The notes beneath the pieces were generated by a model. The model searched no databases. It saw only the letters and a program-made list of their open reading frames with translations, and was not told the DNA's origin. Below, one piece after another: positions 28,038 through 36,935 of a DNA stretch of 64,000 bases (positions within the stretch are counted from its first letter, which is position 1; each line of letters begins with the position of its first letter). This DNA comes from Thermomonas haemolytica (lineage in GTDB: Bacteria > Pseudomonadota > Gammaproteobacteria > Xanthomonadales > Xanthomonadaceae). The stretch covers positions 81,191 through 145,190 of the forward strand of contig NZ_SMAP01000006.1 of NCBI RefSeq assembly GCF_004346265.1, read 5' to 3'. The position numbers and the translations under genes are program-made.

Positions 28038-29697
28038 CGGAGTTCACCAGGTCACGCACCACCGCCGCCACCCGCTTGGAGTCGCTGTTCACCGCCGAGC
28101 GGGCCGCCTGAATCTTTTCCTCGAAACTGTTGCGCGCCGCCTGCTGCTCTTGGGTGAGGGCCGGATGCGGCATCTGCCCGCCTTCCTGTTCCACCAGCAG
28201 GGCCTCGGGGATCGCCTGCGGCAGGGCGACCTTCGGCGTGGTCAGGGCGCGGAACGCCGGCCGCAGCACGAACCAGATCACCAGCATTAGCGCGATCCCA
28301 CCGAGCAGGGTGCGCAGCAGGTCGCGGGCGCGCGGGTCCTCCCAGAACGGCGCGGACGGCGCGTTGTCGGCAACGGTGTCGCGCGCGAACGGCGAGTTGA
28401 CCACGCTGACCGCATCGCCGCGCTGGCTGTCGAACCCGATCGCCTGCTGCACCAGGGTCTGGATGCGGCTGATCTCGTTCGCGGTCAGCGCGCGCTCGGT
28501 GGGCTTGCCGTTCTTGCCGGGCGGCCCGGCGATGTTGTCCACCAGCACCGCGGCGGTGATCCGGCGGATCTGCGACGGCGCCTTGCGGGTGTGGGTGAGG
28601 GTGCGGTCGATCTCGTAGTTGCGGACCGCGCTGCGGCTGTTGCTGCCGCTGTTGGAATTGGTGGCGCTGCTGTTGCCACCGGGGCCGCCGGCCTGCGGCG
28701 CCGCACCCGGGGTGTTGGAGGCGCTGCCGGGCACGCCTTGGGCCGGCCCGCCGCTGCCGCCGGCATCGCTGGTGTTGGTGGTGGCGACCTGGGTGCCGGT
28801 TTCGGACACCTGCTCGCTGCGCACCAGACCGGCCTGCGGGCCGTAGACCTCGCGCGCTTCCTCGGTCTGCGAGAAATCCATGTCCACGCTCACTTGCGCG
28901 CGTACCTTGCCGGGGCCGGTGATCGGCTCCAGCAGGGCCTGGATGCGCTGCGCGAACACGGCCTCCTGGCGGCGCTGCTGTTCGTACTGCTTGGCGGCGA
29001 TGGCCGCATCGCTGTCGGGGTCGGGGTTGGAGAGCAGGCGGCCGAACTGGTCCACCACGGTGACGTTGCCCGGCGGGAGTTCCGGGATCGACGAGGCCAC
29101 CAGGTGCACGATCGCGTCCACCTGGCCCGGCTCCAGGCTGGCCCCGCTCTGCAGCTGCAGCACCACCGAGGCGCTGGCCGGCTCGCGCTGGCGGGTGAAT
29201 GCCGAGGGCTTGGGCAGCGCCAGGTGCACCCGCGCCTCGCGCACCGGGCGCAGGTTGGTGATGGTGCGCGCCAGCTCGGTTTCCAGCGCGTGCTGGTAGC
29301 GCGCGTTCTCCACGAACTGGCTGGTGCCGAAGCCCTGGTCGCCTTCCATCGCCTCGAAGCCCTTGCCGTCGCCGGTGCCCAGGCCAGCCCCGGCCAAGGC
29401 CATGCGCGCCTCGCCCAGCTTGTCCTCGGGCACCGACAGCAGCCCGGTGGCCGGGTCGATCTTGAACGGCACCTGGGCATTGCGCAGCAGGTCGCGCGCC
29501 TCGTTGGCGGTCTTGGCGTCCAGCCCCGGCAGCGGGGTGTAAGCCGGCTTCTGGGTCCAGAAGAACAGCCACAGGCCCAGCGCGATCGCCGCCGCCACCG
29601 TGCCCAGCGTGAGCAGCTGCCGCACCAGCGGGATGTCCTGCAGGCGGCCCAGCTTCTTCAGGTCGTCGGGGGTCTTGGGGAGGGCGATGGCGCTCAT
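28030..29697 (-). CDS. fliF: Flagellar MS-ring protein FliF
   Basis: A 555-residue ring protein with membrane helices near residues 30-48 and 455-475. Between them are the ring-building domains and a long Gly/Ser/Asn-rich insertion (about 300-345) typical of FliF. The cytoplasmic C-terminus (EEKIQAARSAVNSDSKRVAAVV) binds FliG. It follows fliE by 75 bases. Confidence 0.96.
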   Translation of the reverse strand: MSAIALPKTPDDLKKLGRLQDIPLVRQLLTLGTVAAAIALGLWLFFWTQKPAYTPLPGLDAKTANEARDLLRNAQVPFKIDPATGLLSVPEDKLGEARMALAGAGLGTGDGKGFEAMEGDQGFGTSQFVENARYQHALETELARTITNLRPVREARVHLALPKPSAFTRQREPASASVVLQLQSGASLEPGQVDAIVHLVASSIPELPPGNVTVVDQFGRLLSNPDPDSDAAIAAKQYEQQRRQEAVFAQRIQALLEPITGPGKVRAQVSVDMDFSQTEEAREVYGPQAGLVRSEQVSETGTQVATTNTSDAGGSGGPAQGVPGSASNTPGAAPQAGGPGGNSSATNSNSGSNSRSAVRNYEIDRTLTHTRKAPSQIRRITAAVLVDNIAGPPGKNGKPTERALTANEISRIQTLVQQAIGFDSQRGDAVSVVNSPFARDTVADNAPSAPFWEDPRARDLLRTLLGGIALMLVIWFVLRPAFRALTTPKVALPQAIPEALLVEQEGGQMPHPALTQEQQAARNSFEEKIQAARSAVNSDSKRVAAVVRDLVNSDG

Positions 29698-29772
29698 GGG
29701 GCGGGGGGAAGCTCGAAGGACGGAATTAAGGTGCGGAAGGAGGGGGCGGCGTCAGGCACGGCCCGCGCCCGG

Positions 29773-30165
29773 CTAGATCGGCATGTTCATCACTTCCTGG
29801 TACGCCTGGACCAGGCGGTTGCGGACTTCCACGGCGGCCTTGAACGCGACCTGCGACTGCTGCATGGCCACCATCACCCGCGCCAGGTCGGCGCGCGGAT
29901 CGCCCAGTTCGAACGCCTGCTGGAGTGCACCGGCGTCGTTCTGCGCCTTGCTCACGCCATCGATGGCGTTGTTGAGGGTTTGCTGGAAGTCCGAGCCGGC
30001 CGGCCGCACCCCGCCGATGGCATTGGAAGGCGCGGCATCCCCCGCCGGCCCGGCGCCGCCCAGTCCGCCCACGCCAGGCATGCCGGCGGCCCCGGCGAGG
30101 GCCCCCTGGGTCCGCAGCTCGTGGGCGCGGATCTGGGAGAGGATCGAGCTGATGGCGTCGGTCAT
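29773..30165 (-). CDS. fliE: Flagellar MS-ring/rod junction protein FliE
   Basis: A 130-residue small rod-base protein. The conserved C-terminal half (about 62-128) has FQQTLNNAIDGVSKAQNDAG, DLARVMVAMQQSQVAFKAAV and VRNRLVQAYQEVMNMPI. It is the first gene after a sigma-54 promoter and heads fliEFGHIJK. Confidence 0.94.
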   Translation of the reverse strand: MTDAISSILSQIRAHELRTQGALAGAAGMPGVGGLGGAGPAGDAAPSNAIGGVRPAGSDFQQTLNNAIDGVSKAQNDAGALQQAFELGDPRADLARVMVAMQQSQVAFKAAVEVRNRLVQAYQEVMNMPI

Positions 30166-30201
30166 CTCGGCATCGGAAGGAAACGGGTCTGGCCAACCTC
30201 A

Positions 30202-30217
30202 AGCAAAACCCGTGCCG
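30202..30217 (-). promoter_or_regulatory. Sigma-54 promoter of fliE operon
   Basis: On the minus strand, CGGCACGGGTTTTGCT. GG and GC are 10 bases apart and the -24 box CGGCACG matches the consensus closely. Predicted start near 30190, 25 bases before the fliE ATG. Confidence 0.88.
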
Positions 30218-30225
30218 CGGATGCG

Positions 30226-31746
30226 TCAAGATTCCCGCGCGTCGTCCTCCGGCCCGGCGTCGCCGCTGCGGGCGATGCCGTACTTGCGCAGCTTCTCCAG
30301 CAGGGTGGTGCGGCGCAGGCCCAGCAGCGGGGCGGCATGCGCGACCACCCCGCCGGTCTGCTGCAGGGCCTGCCGGATCAGCTCGTTCTCGATCTCGGCG
30401 ATGTGCTGGCGCAGGTCCAGGCCGCCGGCGGGCAGCGACACCAGCGGCGAGAGGGTGGCTGGATCGGGGGATGCGGGGGGTGCCGGCGCGGCGGCACTCG
30501 CGGGCGCTGGCCTGGCGGCAGGCGTCGGGCTGGGCACGACCGCAATGGCAGGGGCTTCGTCCACCGGCGGCGGCAGGCTGAAATCGGCCGGGACCGCCGC
30601 GCGGTAGCGCGCCGGCAGGTCGTCCAGCCCCACCCGGCCATCCGGGTTCAGTACCGCCAGCCGCTCCAGCAGGTTTGCCAGTTCGCGCACGTTGCCCGGC
30701 CAGTCGTAGTGCTGCAGGGCGGCGATCGCCTCGGCGGTCAGGCTGACCCGGCCGCGGCCGGACTCCGCCAGCTGGCGGGTGATCGCGGCCACCAGGTCGG
30801 GCAGGTCGTCGCTGCGCTCGCGCAGGGCGGGCATCTCGATCGGGAACACGTTGAGGCGATAGAACAGGTCTTCGCGGAACTTGCCCTCGGCGATATGCGC
30901 TTCCAGGTTGCGGTGGGTGGCCGCGACCACCCGCACGTCGCACGGGATCGCGGTGCCGCCGCCGACCCGCTCGAACACCCGTTCCTGCAGGGCCCGCAGC
31001 AGCTTGACCTGCATCGCCATCGGCATGTCGCCGATCTCGTCCAGCAGCAGGGTGCCGCCCTCGGCCATCTCGAAGCGGCCCTTGCGCTGGGTCAGGGCGC
31101 CGGTGAAGGCGCCTTTTTCGTGGCCGAACAGCTCGCTTTCCAGCAGGTCCGGCGGGATCGCGCCGCAGTTGATGGCCACGAACGGCTTGTCCCGGCGCGG
31201 CGAGCGCGCGTGGATGGCGCGCGCCGCCACCTCCTTGCCGGTGCCGGATTCGCCCAGGATCAGCACGGTGGTGTCGAACCGGGCCACCTGGTCGATCATC
31301 CGGTTCAGCCGCAGCACGGCGGCGCTGCGGCCGGTGGGCCCCACCTGCGGCAGCTCGCGGCGGGCATCGTCGTCCATGCGCTTGATGCTGGCGCGGCGCA
31401 GCACGTCCTGCAGCTGGTTGCGGCGGATCGGGTAGGCCAGCGGCCACACCATGTCGGGGTGGATGTGCCGGCGCCAGCCCGCGTCGTCGCCGTGGTCGGG
31501 CAGGGCGATCAGCGGCGGATGCAGCGGCTGCCCGGCCAGCCAGTGGACGAAGGCGTCCCAGGCCTCGGGATCGCCCACGTCGCCGGCGATCACCGCCACC
31601 CAGTCGCTGGCGCGGGCCTTGGAAAGGTCGAGGTCGGCCGCGTCCACCACCACGCGCGGGGTGAAATCCATGAAGTCCAGCAGCGTCGCCAGCCGCTCGG
31701 TGCGGGCGTCGTCGGCATCGACCACGAGGATCCGCGATTCGCTCAT
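30226..31746 (-). CDS. fleQ: Sigma-54-dependent flagellar master regulator FleQ
   Basis: A 506-residue enhancer-binding protein. The N-terminal receiver-like domain (about 1-120) lacks a phosphorylatable Asp in the expected place (VAVIAGDVG), as in FleQ. The AAA+ domain has Walker A GESGTGKE (165-172), GAFTGA (212-217, contacts sigma-54) and Walker [12 protein letters not shown]. The C-terminus has a Fis-type helix-turn-helix ([21 protein letters not shown]). A Pro/Ala linker separates the last two. In Pseudomonas and Xanthomonas FleQ responds to c-di-GMP and FlhG. It overlaps the upstream response regulator by 4 bases and sits beside rpoN. Confidence 0.92.
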   Translation of the reverse strand: MSESRILVVDADDARTERLATLLDFMDFTPRVVVDAADLDLSKARASDWVAVIAGDVGDPEAWDAFVHWLAGQPLHPPLIALPDHGDDAGWRRHIHPDMVWPLAYPIRRNQLQDVLRRASIKRMDDDARRELPQVGPTGRSAAVLRLNRMIDQVARFDTTVLILGESGTGKEVAARAIHARSPRRDKPFVAINCGAIPPDLLESELFGHEKGAFTGALTQRKGRFEMAEGGTLLLDEIGDMPMAMQVKLLRALQERVFERVGGGTAIPCDVRVVAATHRNLEAHIAEGKFREDLFYRLNVFPIEMPALRERSDDLPDLVAAITRQLAESGRGRVSLTAEAIAALQHYDWPGNVRELANLLERLAVLNPDGRVGLDDLPARYRAAVPADFSLPPPVDEAPAIAVVPSPTPAARPAPASAAAPAPPASPDPATLSPLVSLPAGGLDLRQHIAEIENELIRQALQQTGGVVAHAAPLLGLRRTTLLEKLRKYGIARSGDAGPEDDARES

Positions 31747-32141
31747 GCGCGGCCCTCGTCAGCGGCCTGCCCGTCCGCCAGTCGCTCCAGCAGCGGCAGC
31801 ACTTCCTGCATGTAGTTGAGCTTGCTGATGAAGGCATCGCAGCCGGCGCGCTGGGCGTGCTCGCGGTGCTCGTTGTCGTCGAAATGGCTGACGATCGCCA
31901 CGAACGGCGGCGCGTCCTGGGCCTTGATCAGGCGCGTGGCCTGCAAGCCGCCCATTTCCGGCATCGCCAGGTCCATCAGCACCACGTCGGGGCGAAGGGC
32001 CTCCGAGCGCGCCACCGCCTCGATCCCGTTGGCCGCGGTGCCCACGATCTCCACCCACGGATGCTTGCGCATGTGGCGCAGCACCGCGTTGATGAAGCCC
32101 TCGTGGTCGTCCACGAGCAGCACCCGGATCGTGTTCGGCAT
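31743..32141 (-). CDS. Single-domain response regulator next to fleQ
   Basis: A 132-residue receiver domain of NarL-type sequence ([20 protein letters not shown]) with acidic pair D11/D12, phosphoacceptor D57 ([13 protein letters not shown]) and K at FISKLNY. It has no DNA-binding domain. The ATG at 32141 is preceded by GGGGGA; a start 15 bases upstream is also possible. It lies 20 bases after rpoN and is coupled to fleQ by ATGA. The position suggests it modulates FleQ or RpoN, but its kinase is not obvious. Confidence 0.85.
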   Translation of the reverse strand: MPNTIRVLLVDDHEGFINAVLRHMRKHPWVEIVGTAANGIEAVARSEALRPDVVLMDLAMPEMGGLQATRLIKAQDAPPFVAIVSHFDDNEHREHAQRAGCDAFISKLNYMQEVLPLLERLADGQAADEGRA

Positions 32142-32160
32142 CGCATCCCCCGTCATCTGG

Positions 32161-33567
32161 TCAACCCGCACGCGCCATCCGCGTCCCGCCGCCGGCAGCG
32201 CGCTTGCGCTCGCGGGCGGGGGCGATGGCCAACTGCTCACGATACTTCGCCACCGTGCGCCGCGCCACGCGGATGCCCTGGCGCGCCAGCAGCGCCGCGA
32301 TCGCATCGTCCGCCAGCGGGGCATGCGCGGGCTCGCTCTCGATCAGGCGGCGCACCATCGCCTTGATTGCCGCGCCGGAGACATCGGCACCCTCCAGCCG
32401 CACCGCGAACAGTTGCTTGAGCTCCAGCGTGCCGCGCGGGGTCTGGATGTACTTGCCGGTGGTGATGCGCGAGACGGTGGACTCGTGCATGCCGATCTCC
32501 TCGGCCACGTCCTTCAGGGTCAGCGGCGCGATGGATTCCTCGCCGTGTTCGAGGAAGGCCTGCTGGCGCGCCACCAGCACGCGCGCGGTCTTGAGCAGGG
32601 TTTCGTTGCGGATGCCCAGGCTGCGCAGCATCCAGCGCGCCTCTTCGAGCAGCCCGCGCATGCCCTCATGCCCGCTGGCGGCCTGCTCGGCGTAGGCGCA
32701 CAGGCGCAGCCGCGGCTGGCTGCGGGTATTCAGGCGCACCTGCCAGCCGCCGTTGGCGCGCCAGGCGATCACGTCGGGGACGATATAGGCCGGCTCCGGC
32801 TCCGGTGGCTGCTCCACCGGATGCGGCTGCAGCGAGAGCACCAGCGACACCGCCGCGGCGATTTCCTCCGACGTGGCGCCAAGCGCGGCGGCCAGCCCGG
32901 CCTGGTCGTGGCGGGCCAGCAGGTCCAGGTGCCCGGACACGATCTGCATGGCCAGCGTGCGCGCGGGGCCCGGGGGCAGGGCGCGCAGCTGGGCCAGCAG
33001 GCATTCGCGCGGATCGGCCGCGGCCATGCCCGGCCACTCGCCGTCCAGCAGGCGTTGGCGGGCGGCCAGCAGTTCGTCGGCGCTGACGCCGGCCAGTTCC
33101 TCGCGCAATTGACTGGCGCCCTGCGCGGCCAAGGCGTCCGGTGGGCCTTCCAGATAGCCGCGGTCGTCGCAGCAATCCAGCCAGTAGGCGGCCAGCGCCA
33201 GCTCGCGCGGCGTGCTGCGCAGGGCCATCTGGTCGAGCAGGCGCTGGCGCGGGTCGGAGGACTGCCCGGCGGCGATGCGGGCGGTGGGGTCGTCGTCGGG
33301 ATCGCCGGCATAGCCTCCACCGGACAGGAACATCGGCTCCGGAAGTTCGTCCCAGGCCGCGGCCTCCAGGCCGGCGCGCTCCGCTTCGGCGGAGGCCGGC
33401 AGCGGTTCGTCTTCGGGTTCCTGCTCCAGCAGCGGATTGCGCTCGAGCAACTGCTGCAGTTCCTGCTCCAGTTGCAGCGAAGTCACCTGCAGCAGCCGGA
33501 TGGACTGCAGCAGCTGCGGGGTCAGCGCCATCTGCTGCCCCATCTTCGCCTGCAAGCTTGCCTTCAT
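32161..33567 (-). CDS. rpoN: RNA polymerase sigma-54 factor RpoN
   Basis: A 468-residue sigma factor. The Gln/Leu-rich activator-interacting region I covers about 1-50 (QQMALTPQLLQSIRLLQ). An acidic region II, the core-binding domain, and the C-terminal helix-turn-helix (VAEEIGMHESTVSRITTGKY) follow. The RpoN box ARRTVAKYRE near residue 440 reads the -24 element. As the copy inside the flagellar locus, it resembles the RpoN2 type of Xanthomonas (inference); another copy may exist elsewhere. Confidence 0.95.
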   Translation of the reverse strand: MKASLQAKMGQQMALTPQLLQSIRLLQVTSLQLEQELQQLLERNPLLEQEPEDEPLPASAEAERAGLEAAAWDELPEPMFLSGGGYAGDPDDDPTARIAAGQSSDPRQRLLDQMALRSTPRELALAAYWLDCCDDRGYLEGPPDALAAQGASQLREELAGVSADELLAARQRLLDGEWPGMAAADPRECLLAQLRALPPGPARTLAMQIVSGHLDLLARHDQAGLAAALGATSEEIAAAVSLVLSLQPHPVEQPPEPEPAYIVPDVIAWRANGGWQVRLNTRSQPRLRLCAYAEQAASGHEGMRGLLEEARWMLRSLGIRNETLLKTARVLVARQQAFLEHGEESIAPLTLKDVAEEIGMHESTVSRITTGKYIQTPRGTLELKQLFAVRLEGADVSGAAIKAMVRRLIESEPAHAPLADDAIAALLARQGIRVARRTVAKYREQLAIAPARERKRAAGGGTRMARAG

Positions 33568-33700
33568 CCAACGCTCCCGGACGTCACTGCCTGCCGGCTC
33601 CAGCGCACGGGCCCGGCGTGGTCACTATCGGGAAAAAGCGCGGAAATGTCGAGTTTCCGACGCATGGCGGGCGCCTGCTTCCGGAGCCATTCGCGGTGGG

Positions 33701-34264
33701 TCAGGCGCCGCGCCGGCGCTCGGCCACCGCCTGCCGATGGCGGCGGAACAGGTGCCGCTCCAGCGCGGAGGCGACTCCGGGCGTCAGGGGGTCGAAGCAC
33801 AGCCACAGCAGTGGCGCGCCCGGCGCGTCCTGCGCCGGCCCGATCGCGATCACGCGGGCGGGCAGGGCCAGCGACTCCGGCAGCCAGGGCGCGGCCTGGA
33901 TCCGGAACAGCCCGGTATCGCCCACGGCGACATCCGGCGTGGCCGGCAGGCGTGCACCCAGCGCGGACCACTGCAGGCTGACCTCGGTGGCCGCCTCGGC
34001 CGCGCGTCCGAGCTGGCCGACCAGTGCCAGCAGTAGATCGAGTTTCGCTTCGATCCGGCGCAGCGCCGCACCCTGGGCGGCGTCCTCTTCCTCGGCGCGG
34101 TTGTCCTCGATCACCGCGATCGCGCCCAGGCCGCTCTCGGCGCGCAGGCACAGCGCCTCCGCCTGCCGGGTTTCCAGCGGCTGAGGGGCAAACCCGGCGC
34201 GCACATGTTCCCGGCAGGCCAGGGCCTCGCCGAACAGCAGGGCGTCGGCGGACTCCGGGGTCAT
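33701..34264 (-). CDS. PilZ-domain-like protein in the fliDST operon
   Basis: A 187-residue protein with a predicted long amphipathic helix with heptads in the middle (about 60-92, RRIEAKLDLLLALVGQL) and a beta-rich C-terminal half (about 93-175: EVSLQWSALGARLPATPDVAVGDTGLFRIQ). The C-terminal half looks like a PilZ core without obvious RxxxR and D/NxSxxG c-di-GMP motifs. Xanthomonas has an atypical PilZ protein of this helix-plus-barrel type that tetramerises. It overlaps the fliT-like gene by 4 bases. Likely a protein-binding PilZ rather than a c-di-GMP sensor; family call moderate. Confidence 0.6.
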   Translation of the reverse strand: MTPESADALLFGEALACREHVRAGFAPQPLETRQAEALCLRAESGLGAIAVIEDNRAEEEDAAQGAALRRIEAKLDLLLALVGQLGRAAEAATEVSLQWSALGARLPATPDVAVGDTGLFRIQAAPWLPESLALPARVIAIGPAQDAPGAPLLWLCFDPLTPGVASALERHLFRRHRQAVAERRRGA

Positions 34265-34566
34265 CCGCCGGATCGCAGGTAGGCCAGCGCACCGCGCTGG
34301 TGGCGCTGCAGCTGGCGCAGCTGCTCGCCGGTCTGGTCGCGCAGCCGGGTGAGCTCTTCCAGCAGCGCCTGCTGCTCCTGCTGCAGGTTGGCCCAGCGCT
34401 GGGCCTGGCGTGGATCCAGCAGGACATCGCCGGCCAGCGCCAGGCGCACGGCGCGGTCGTGGGCTTCCAGCAGGGCGGCCGCGGCGTCCAGATCGGCCCG
34501 CCCCAGGGCGTCGCGGATAGCCTCCACGGGCAGGGCGGGGATGTCGTCTGGCGCGTAGCGGGTCAT
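34261..34566 (-). CDS. fliT: FliT-like flagellar chaperone
   Basis: A 101-residue helical protein directly after fliS (1-base gap). It is rich in Gln/Leu/Arg with a coiled-coil stretch (NLQQEQQALLEELTRLRDQT). FliT proteins chaperone FliD. Sequence conservation of FliT is weak, so the call rests on size, helical content and the fliD-fliS-fliT order. Confidence 0.65.
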   Translation of the reverse strand: MTRYAPDDIPALPVEAIRDALGRADLDAAAALLEAHDRAVRLALAGDVLLDPRQAQRWANLQQEQQALLEELTRLRDQTGEQLRQLQRHQRGALAYLRSGG

Positions 34567-34567
34567 G

Positions 34568-34963
34568 TCACGCGCCGGCGGGCGCGATGGCCTGCCAGGC
34601 GCCCTCGATTTCGGCGATCAGGCCGTCTACTTCCTGGAGGCGGCCGGGATCGTTGTGCAGGTTGGCCTCAACCAGCCGGCGCTGGGCATAGGTGTAGAGG
34701 GCGGACAGGCCCGCGGCGATGTCGCCACCGGCCTTGTGGTCGAGCGAGCCGTCCAGCTCGCCGATGATCATGCTGGCCTCGCTGATGGCCTGGCCCTTGC
34801 GCGCGATATCGCCTTTCTCCATGCAGGCGAGCGCCAGCTGCAGGCGCTCGCGGATGCCGGCCAGCATCAAGGCCACCAGTCGGTGCGGGCTGGCTTCGAG
34901 CACCGCGCTCTGCACGGCGGTCTGGCGGTAATGCTGGGCGGAGGCGCGTGCGTTCATGGGCAT
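34568..34963 (-). CDS. fliS: Flagellin export chaperone FliS
   Basis: A 131-residue four-helix chaperone that binds the C-terminus of flagellin. Signatures are SPHRLVALMLAGIRERLQLA, ARKGQAISEASMIIGELDGSLD and LYTYAQRRLVEAN. It starts at 34963 (or 34957), 6 bases after fliD. Confidence 0.95.
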   Translation of the reverse strand: MPMNARASAQHYRQTAVQSAVLEASPHRLVALMLAGIRERLQLALACMEKGDIARKGQAISEASMIIGELDGSLDHKAGGDIAAGLSALYTYAQRRLVEANLHNDPGRLQEVDGLIAEIEGAWQAIAPAGA

Positions 34964-34969
34964 TCGCTC

Positions 34970-36316
34970 TTACTTGTTGAGCAGGCTGATCTGCTGGGAA
35001 ACGAAATTGGAGGTGCCCTGCAACTGGGCCATCATCGTGTCCAGGGCAGTGAACTGGCGGCGGTAGGAATCTTCCAGCCGGGTCATGCGGTCCTCGAAGT
35101 CGGCGCGCTGCTTGGCTTGCGCCTTGGTGCGGTCGTCCAGGCTCTTCTGCCGGCTGGGCACCAGCCCCTGGTCGCCCAGCAGGTTCTGCAGGTTGTCGCG
35201 CAGGCCCTTGCCGAAGTCGGCGGTCTCACCGAAGACCTTCTTGATCGCGTTGGGGTCGCTGGCGAGGGCGGCGTCGAGCTTGCTGGAATCGAGGGTCAGG
35301 GTGCCGTCCACCGCGGTCTTCAGGCCGAGGGTGCTCAGGCTCTGGTAGCTGCCGCCGATCGCGTTGCGCAGGGTCTGCTGGATCGAGCGGGTGGTGGCAT
35401 CACCGCTCAGCGGACCGGCCGTGGCGCCCTCGCCACCGGCCGCCGACAGGCTGCGGATCTGGGTGAGGGCGGCGTTGTAGGCGCTGACGAACCCATTGAG
35501 CGTGGCCTTGAGCGAACTGGCATCCTCGCTGACGTCCAGCGCGTACGGGTTGCCGGGATCGGCCTTGGTCAGGGTCAGGGTGATGCCGGAAATGGCGTCG
35601 CTCAGGGTATTGCCCTTGGCGGTGCGGGTGATGCCGTCGATCACCACCTGGGCGTCCTGGGCCGCATCCTTGGTGGTGATGGTGCCGCTGGTGGTGTCCA
35701 GCGCGGCCAGCCCACCGTCCCCGCCGCTGGCGGTGATCGCCACCGCGCCCGCGGTCCCGGTGGTGCGCGAGGCGATGAACAGCACGTCGCCGCTGTCGCC
35801 GCTGACCACGGTGGCGGCGACCTTGTCGCCGGCCTGGGCGTTGATGGCATCGCGGATGGCGTTGAGGCTGCCGCTGCCCGAGGCGATGGAGACATCCACC
35901 GCATCGCCGCCGCCGATGCTGATCGAGAGGGTGCCGTAGCCGAGCTGCGGCTGGCTGCCGTCGGGGTTGCGGGCCACCGCCGCGGACTGCAGGCGGTGCG
36001 CCTGCGCCAGCGATTCCACGCTGATCATGTAGCGGCCCGCTGCCGCGCCGCTGCTGGCGCTGGCCGTGAACCCCGCGCCGCTGGCCGGCGTGGCCTTGCG
36101 TCCGGACAGGCTGCCCTGTCCGTTGAATTTCTGCAGGGCGCTCTGGAGCGAGGACAGCACCGAGCTGAGGGTGCCGAACGCGGAAATCTGCGACTTGGTG
36201 TCCTGCTCGGCCGCGGTCAGGCGCTTGTCGGTGGGCGCGCGCTCGGCCGACATCAGCTGCGAGACGATGCTGTTGACGTCGAGCCCGGATCCGATGCCGG
36301 TTGCGGTGATGGCCAT
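34970..36316 (-). CDS. fliD: Flagellar filament cap protein FliD
   Basis: A 448-residue cap (HAP2). The N-terminal FliD domain (GIGSGLDVNSIVSQLMSAER) and C-terminal coiled coil (TRLEDSYRRQFTALDTMMAQ) bracket a variable middle. A strong ribosome site (GAGGAG) precedes the ATG. It is the first gene of fliDST-PilZ from the sigma-28 promoter at 36370-36396. Confidence 0.95.
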   Translation of the reverse strand: MAITATGIGSGLDVNSIVSQLMSAERAPTDKRLTAAEQDTKSQISAFGTLSSVLSSLQSALQKFNGQGSLSGRKATPASGAGFTASASSGAAAGRYMISVESLAQAHRLQSAAVARNPDGSQPQLGYGTLSISIGGGDAVDVSIASGSGSLNAIRDAINAQAGDKVAATVVSGDSGDVLFIASRTTGTAGAVAITASGGDGGLAALDTTSGTITTKDAAQDAQVVIDGITRTAKGNTLSDAISGITLTLTKADPGNPYALDVSEDASSLKATLNGFVSAYNAALTQIRSLSAAGGEGATAGPLSGDATTRSIQQTLRNAIGGSYQSLSTLGLKTAVDGTLTLDSSKLDAALASDPNAIKKVFGETADFGKGLRDNLQNLLGDQGLVPSRQKSLDDRTKAQAKQRADFEDRMTRLEDSYRRQFTALDTMMAQLQGTSNFVSQQISLLNK

Positions 36317-36369
36317 CTTGTCTCCTCGCCGGGCGGGCGCTTGTCCCCGGCCCGAGCCTGCCTTCTGGT

Positions 36370-36396
36370 TTAACGGCCCATGCCGGCGCGTCTTGA
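36370..36396 (-). promoter_or_regulatory. Sigma-28 promoter of fliD
   Basis: On the minus strand, TCAAGACG (36396-36389), 11 bases, then GCCGTTAA (36377-36370). The leader to the fliD ATG is about 47 bases. Confidence 0.86.
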
Positions 36397-36448
36397 GGCG
36401 GCCGGGGCATTCACGCTATCCATGCAAGGACTGCGCCGCCCAAGCCGT

Positions 36449-36865
36449 TCAGGCCTGGCGATCCACCAGCCCGCTTCCGGTCTCGGCCAATCGGCGTGCC
36501 AGCGCCAGCGCAGTGTCGTCCGGGATCTGCATGAGGGTCTTGCCATTCTCATCGACGACCGAGACGACGATCTTGCCGATATCTTCCTCCACCCGGAACC
36601 GCAGGGAAGTACGCGTGCGTGACTGCGCCATCGCCTGATCGATCTGCTTCTGCAACTCCTCCGCGGCGCGCTGCTTGCGCGCCCGGTCGGCGGCCTGCGC
36701 GGACTCGATCGCGGCGGAAGCGGCGCTTGCCGCGTCCTGTTTGGCGGGCGTTGCGGGAGGGGTCGCCTGGGTGCCGGCATCCGGACGCGCCGAAACCCCG
36801 GCGGCGGGCGTCGGGGTGGCGGGGGCTCCCGCGAGGGAGGCGTTGACGGACGCGATGCTGGACAT
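36449..36865 (-). CDS. flaG: FlaG family flagellar protein
   Basis: A 138-residue protein with an Ala/Pro-rich N-terminal half and the conserved FlaG C-terminal region (about 70-135: TSLRFRVEEDIGKIVVSVVDENGKTLMQIP). FlaG influences filament length in polar flagellates. It lies 70 bases downstream of fliC behind a hairpin and has no sigma-28 site of its own, so it is probably read through from fliC. Confidence 0.88.
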   Translation of the reverse strand: MSSIASVNASLAGAPATPTPAAGVSARPDAGTQATPPATPAKQDAASAASAAIESAQAADRARKQRAAEELQKQIDQAMAQSRTRTSLRFRVEEDIGKIVVSVVDENGKTLMQIPDDTALALARRLAETGSGLVDRQA

Positions 36866-36890
36866 GGCGACTCATCGTTGGAACGCCGTG

Positions 36891-36914
36891 CGGGGAGCCC
36901 TTGCGGGCTCCCCG
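36891..36914 (-). terminator. Hairpin between fliC and flaG
   Basis: A perfect 10-base stem (36891-36900 with 36905-36914, loop TTGC) lies 22 bases after the fliC stop codon. No T-run follows on the minus strand, so it may be a leaky terminator or a 3' stabiliser that keeps flaG below flagellin. Confidence 0.65.
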
Positions 36915-36935
36915 ACGGGTGGAGCGGCTGCGGGA

